A stretch of 8,011 nucleotides of DNA from Chryseobacterium gleum (GTDB taxonomy: Bacteria; Bacteroidota; Bacteroidia; Flavobacteriales_D; Crocinitomicaceae): assembly GCA_943326825.2 (NCBI GenBank), contig CALPUT020000100.1, forward strand, positions 1 through 8,011. Reading direction: 5' to 3'. A program made the position numbers and the translations under genes. Positions 7,937 through 8,011 of this stretch are shown here, in pieces. The notes below the pieces were generated by a model. The model made no database searches, was not told the origin of the DNA, and saw only the letters and a list, made by a program, of their open reading frames with translations. Position 1 is the first letter of the stretch. Each line of letters begins with the position of its first letter.

Positions 7937-8011
7937 GAAAAACTGATTTAGTAAACGTAAAAAAAATATTATTGGAATCCTAGGAATAAATAAATCCATG
8001 TTTTTCCAAAA
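7937..8011. other. Upstream intergenic edge, no gene recognised
   Basis: About 75 AT-rich bases upstream of the promoter hold no recognisable gene, RNA or repeat. A 24-codon minus-strand frame (ATG near 7999, stop in the promoter region) is too short and too compositionally ordinary to call. The neighbouring gene must lie beyond 8011. Confidence 0.5.

Noticed and set aside
7971..7990. Imperfect palindrome around CCTAGG upstream of the promoter
   Set aside because: The symmetric core is short and flanked by AT-rich sequence; one copy with no partner is not enough to call an operator.
7925..7999. Minus-strand 24-codon frame starting with ATG near 7999
   Set aside because: It is very short, overlaps the promoter candidate, and its hydrophobic product is expected from T-rich DNA.
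1..8011. A previously undescribed defence, mobile or biosynthetic system
   Set aside because: All four genes fit known families, there are no transposase, integrase, repeat-array or attachment-site signals, and composition looks uniform along the window.

Overview
The window reads as chromosomal DNA from a flavobacterium-like member of the Bacteroidota. The DNA is AT-rich, all complete genes end in TAA, and promoter-like boxes match the Bacteroidota TAnnTTTG type. No Shine-Dalgarno-like sequences are evident. The gene content (SprA, a type IX secretion sorting domain, an Omp28-like protein) is also typical of that group. All four genes lie on the minus strand, so transcription runs from high to low coordinates. 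Genus is not resolved.

Layout in transcription order: (1) 7872-8011 is an upstream non-coding region with a good promoter candidate. (2) 7871-6003 encodes a 622-residue secreted modular protein. It has a signal peptide, an Omp28-like thioredoxin-type region with a CGYC motif, two beta-rich middle modules and a C-terminal type A T9SS sorting domain. (3) 6002-5880 holds a strong intrinsic terminator for that gene and a separate promoter for what follows. (4) 5879-3615 encodes MaeB, an NADP-type malic enzyme fused to a phosphotransacetylase-like domain. (5) 3611-3033 encodes RuvA, the Holliday-junction-binding subunit of RuvABC. (6) 3029 to the window edge encodes the first ~1009 residues of SprA (Sov), the giant outer-membrane translocon of the type IX secretion system. 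Its C-terminal part lies beyond position 1.

maeB, ruvA and sprA form a very tight apparent operon. Each junction is TAA plus one sense codon, and all three genes share one reading frame. The three products act in unrelated processes (carbon metabolism, recombination repair, secretion). This looks like the maeB-ruvA-sprA order I recall from flavobacteria rather than a functional cassette. The clearest functional link is between the ends of the window: the 622-residue protein carries the tag recognised by the type IX system, and SprA is that system's export channel. sprA appears to start at TTG, because only a start upstream of the first ATG gives it a complete signal peptide.

I see no mobile element, CRISPR array, tRNA, rRNA or clear sign of horizontal transfer. 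I do not find convincing evidence of an undescribed system. The items worth a second look are the start codon and junction structure, the domain architecture of the secreted protein, and the pairing of cargo and translocon.
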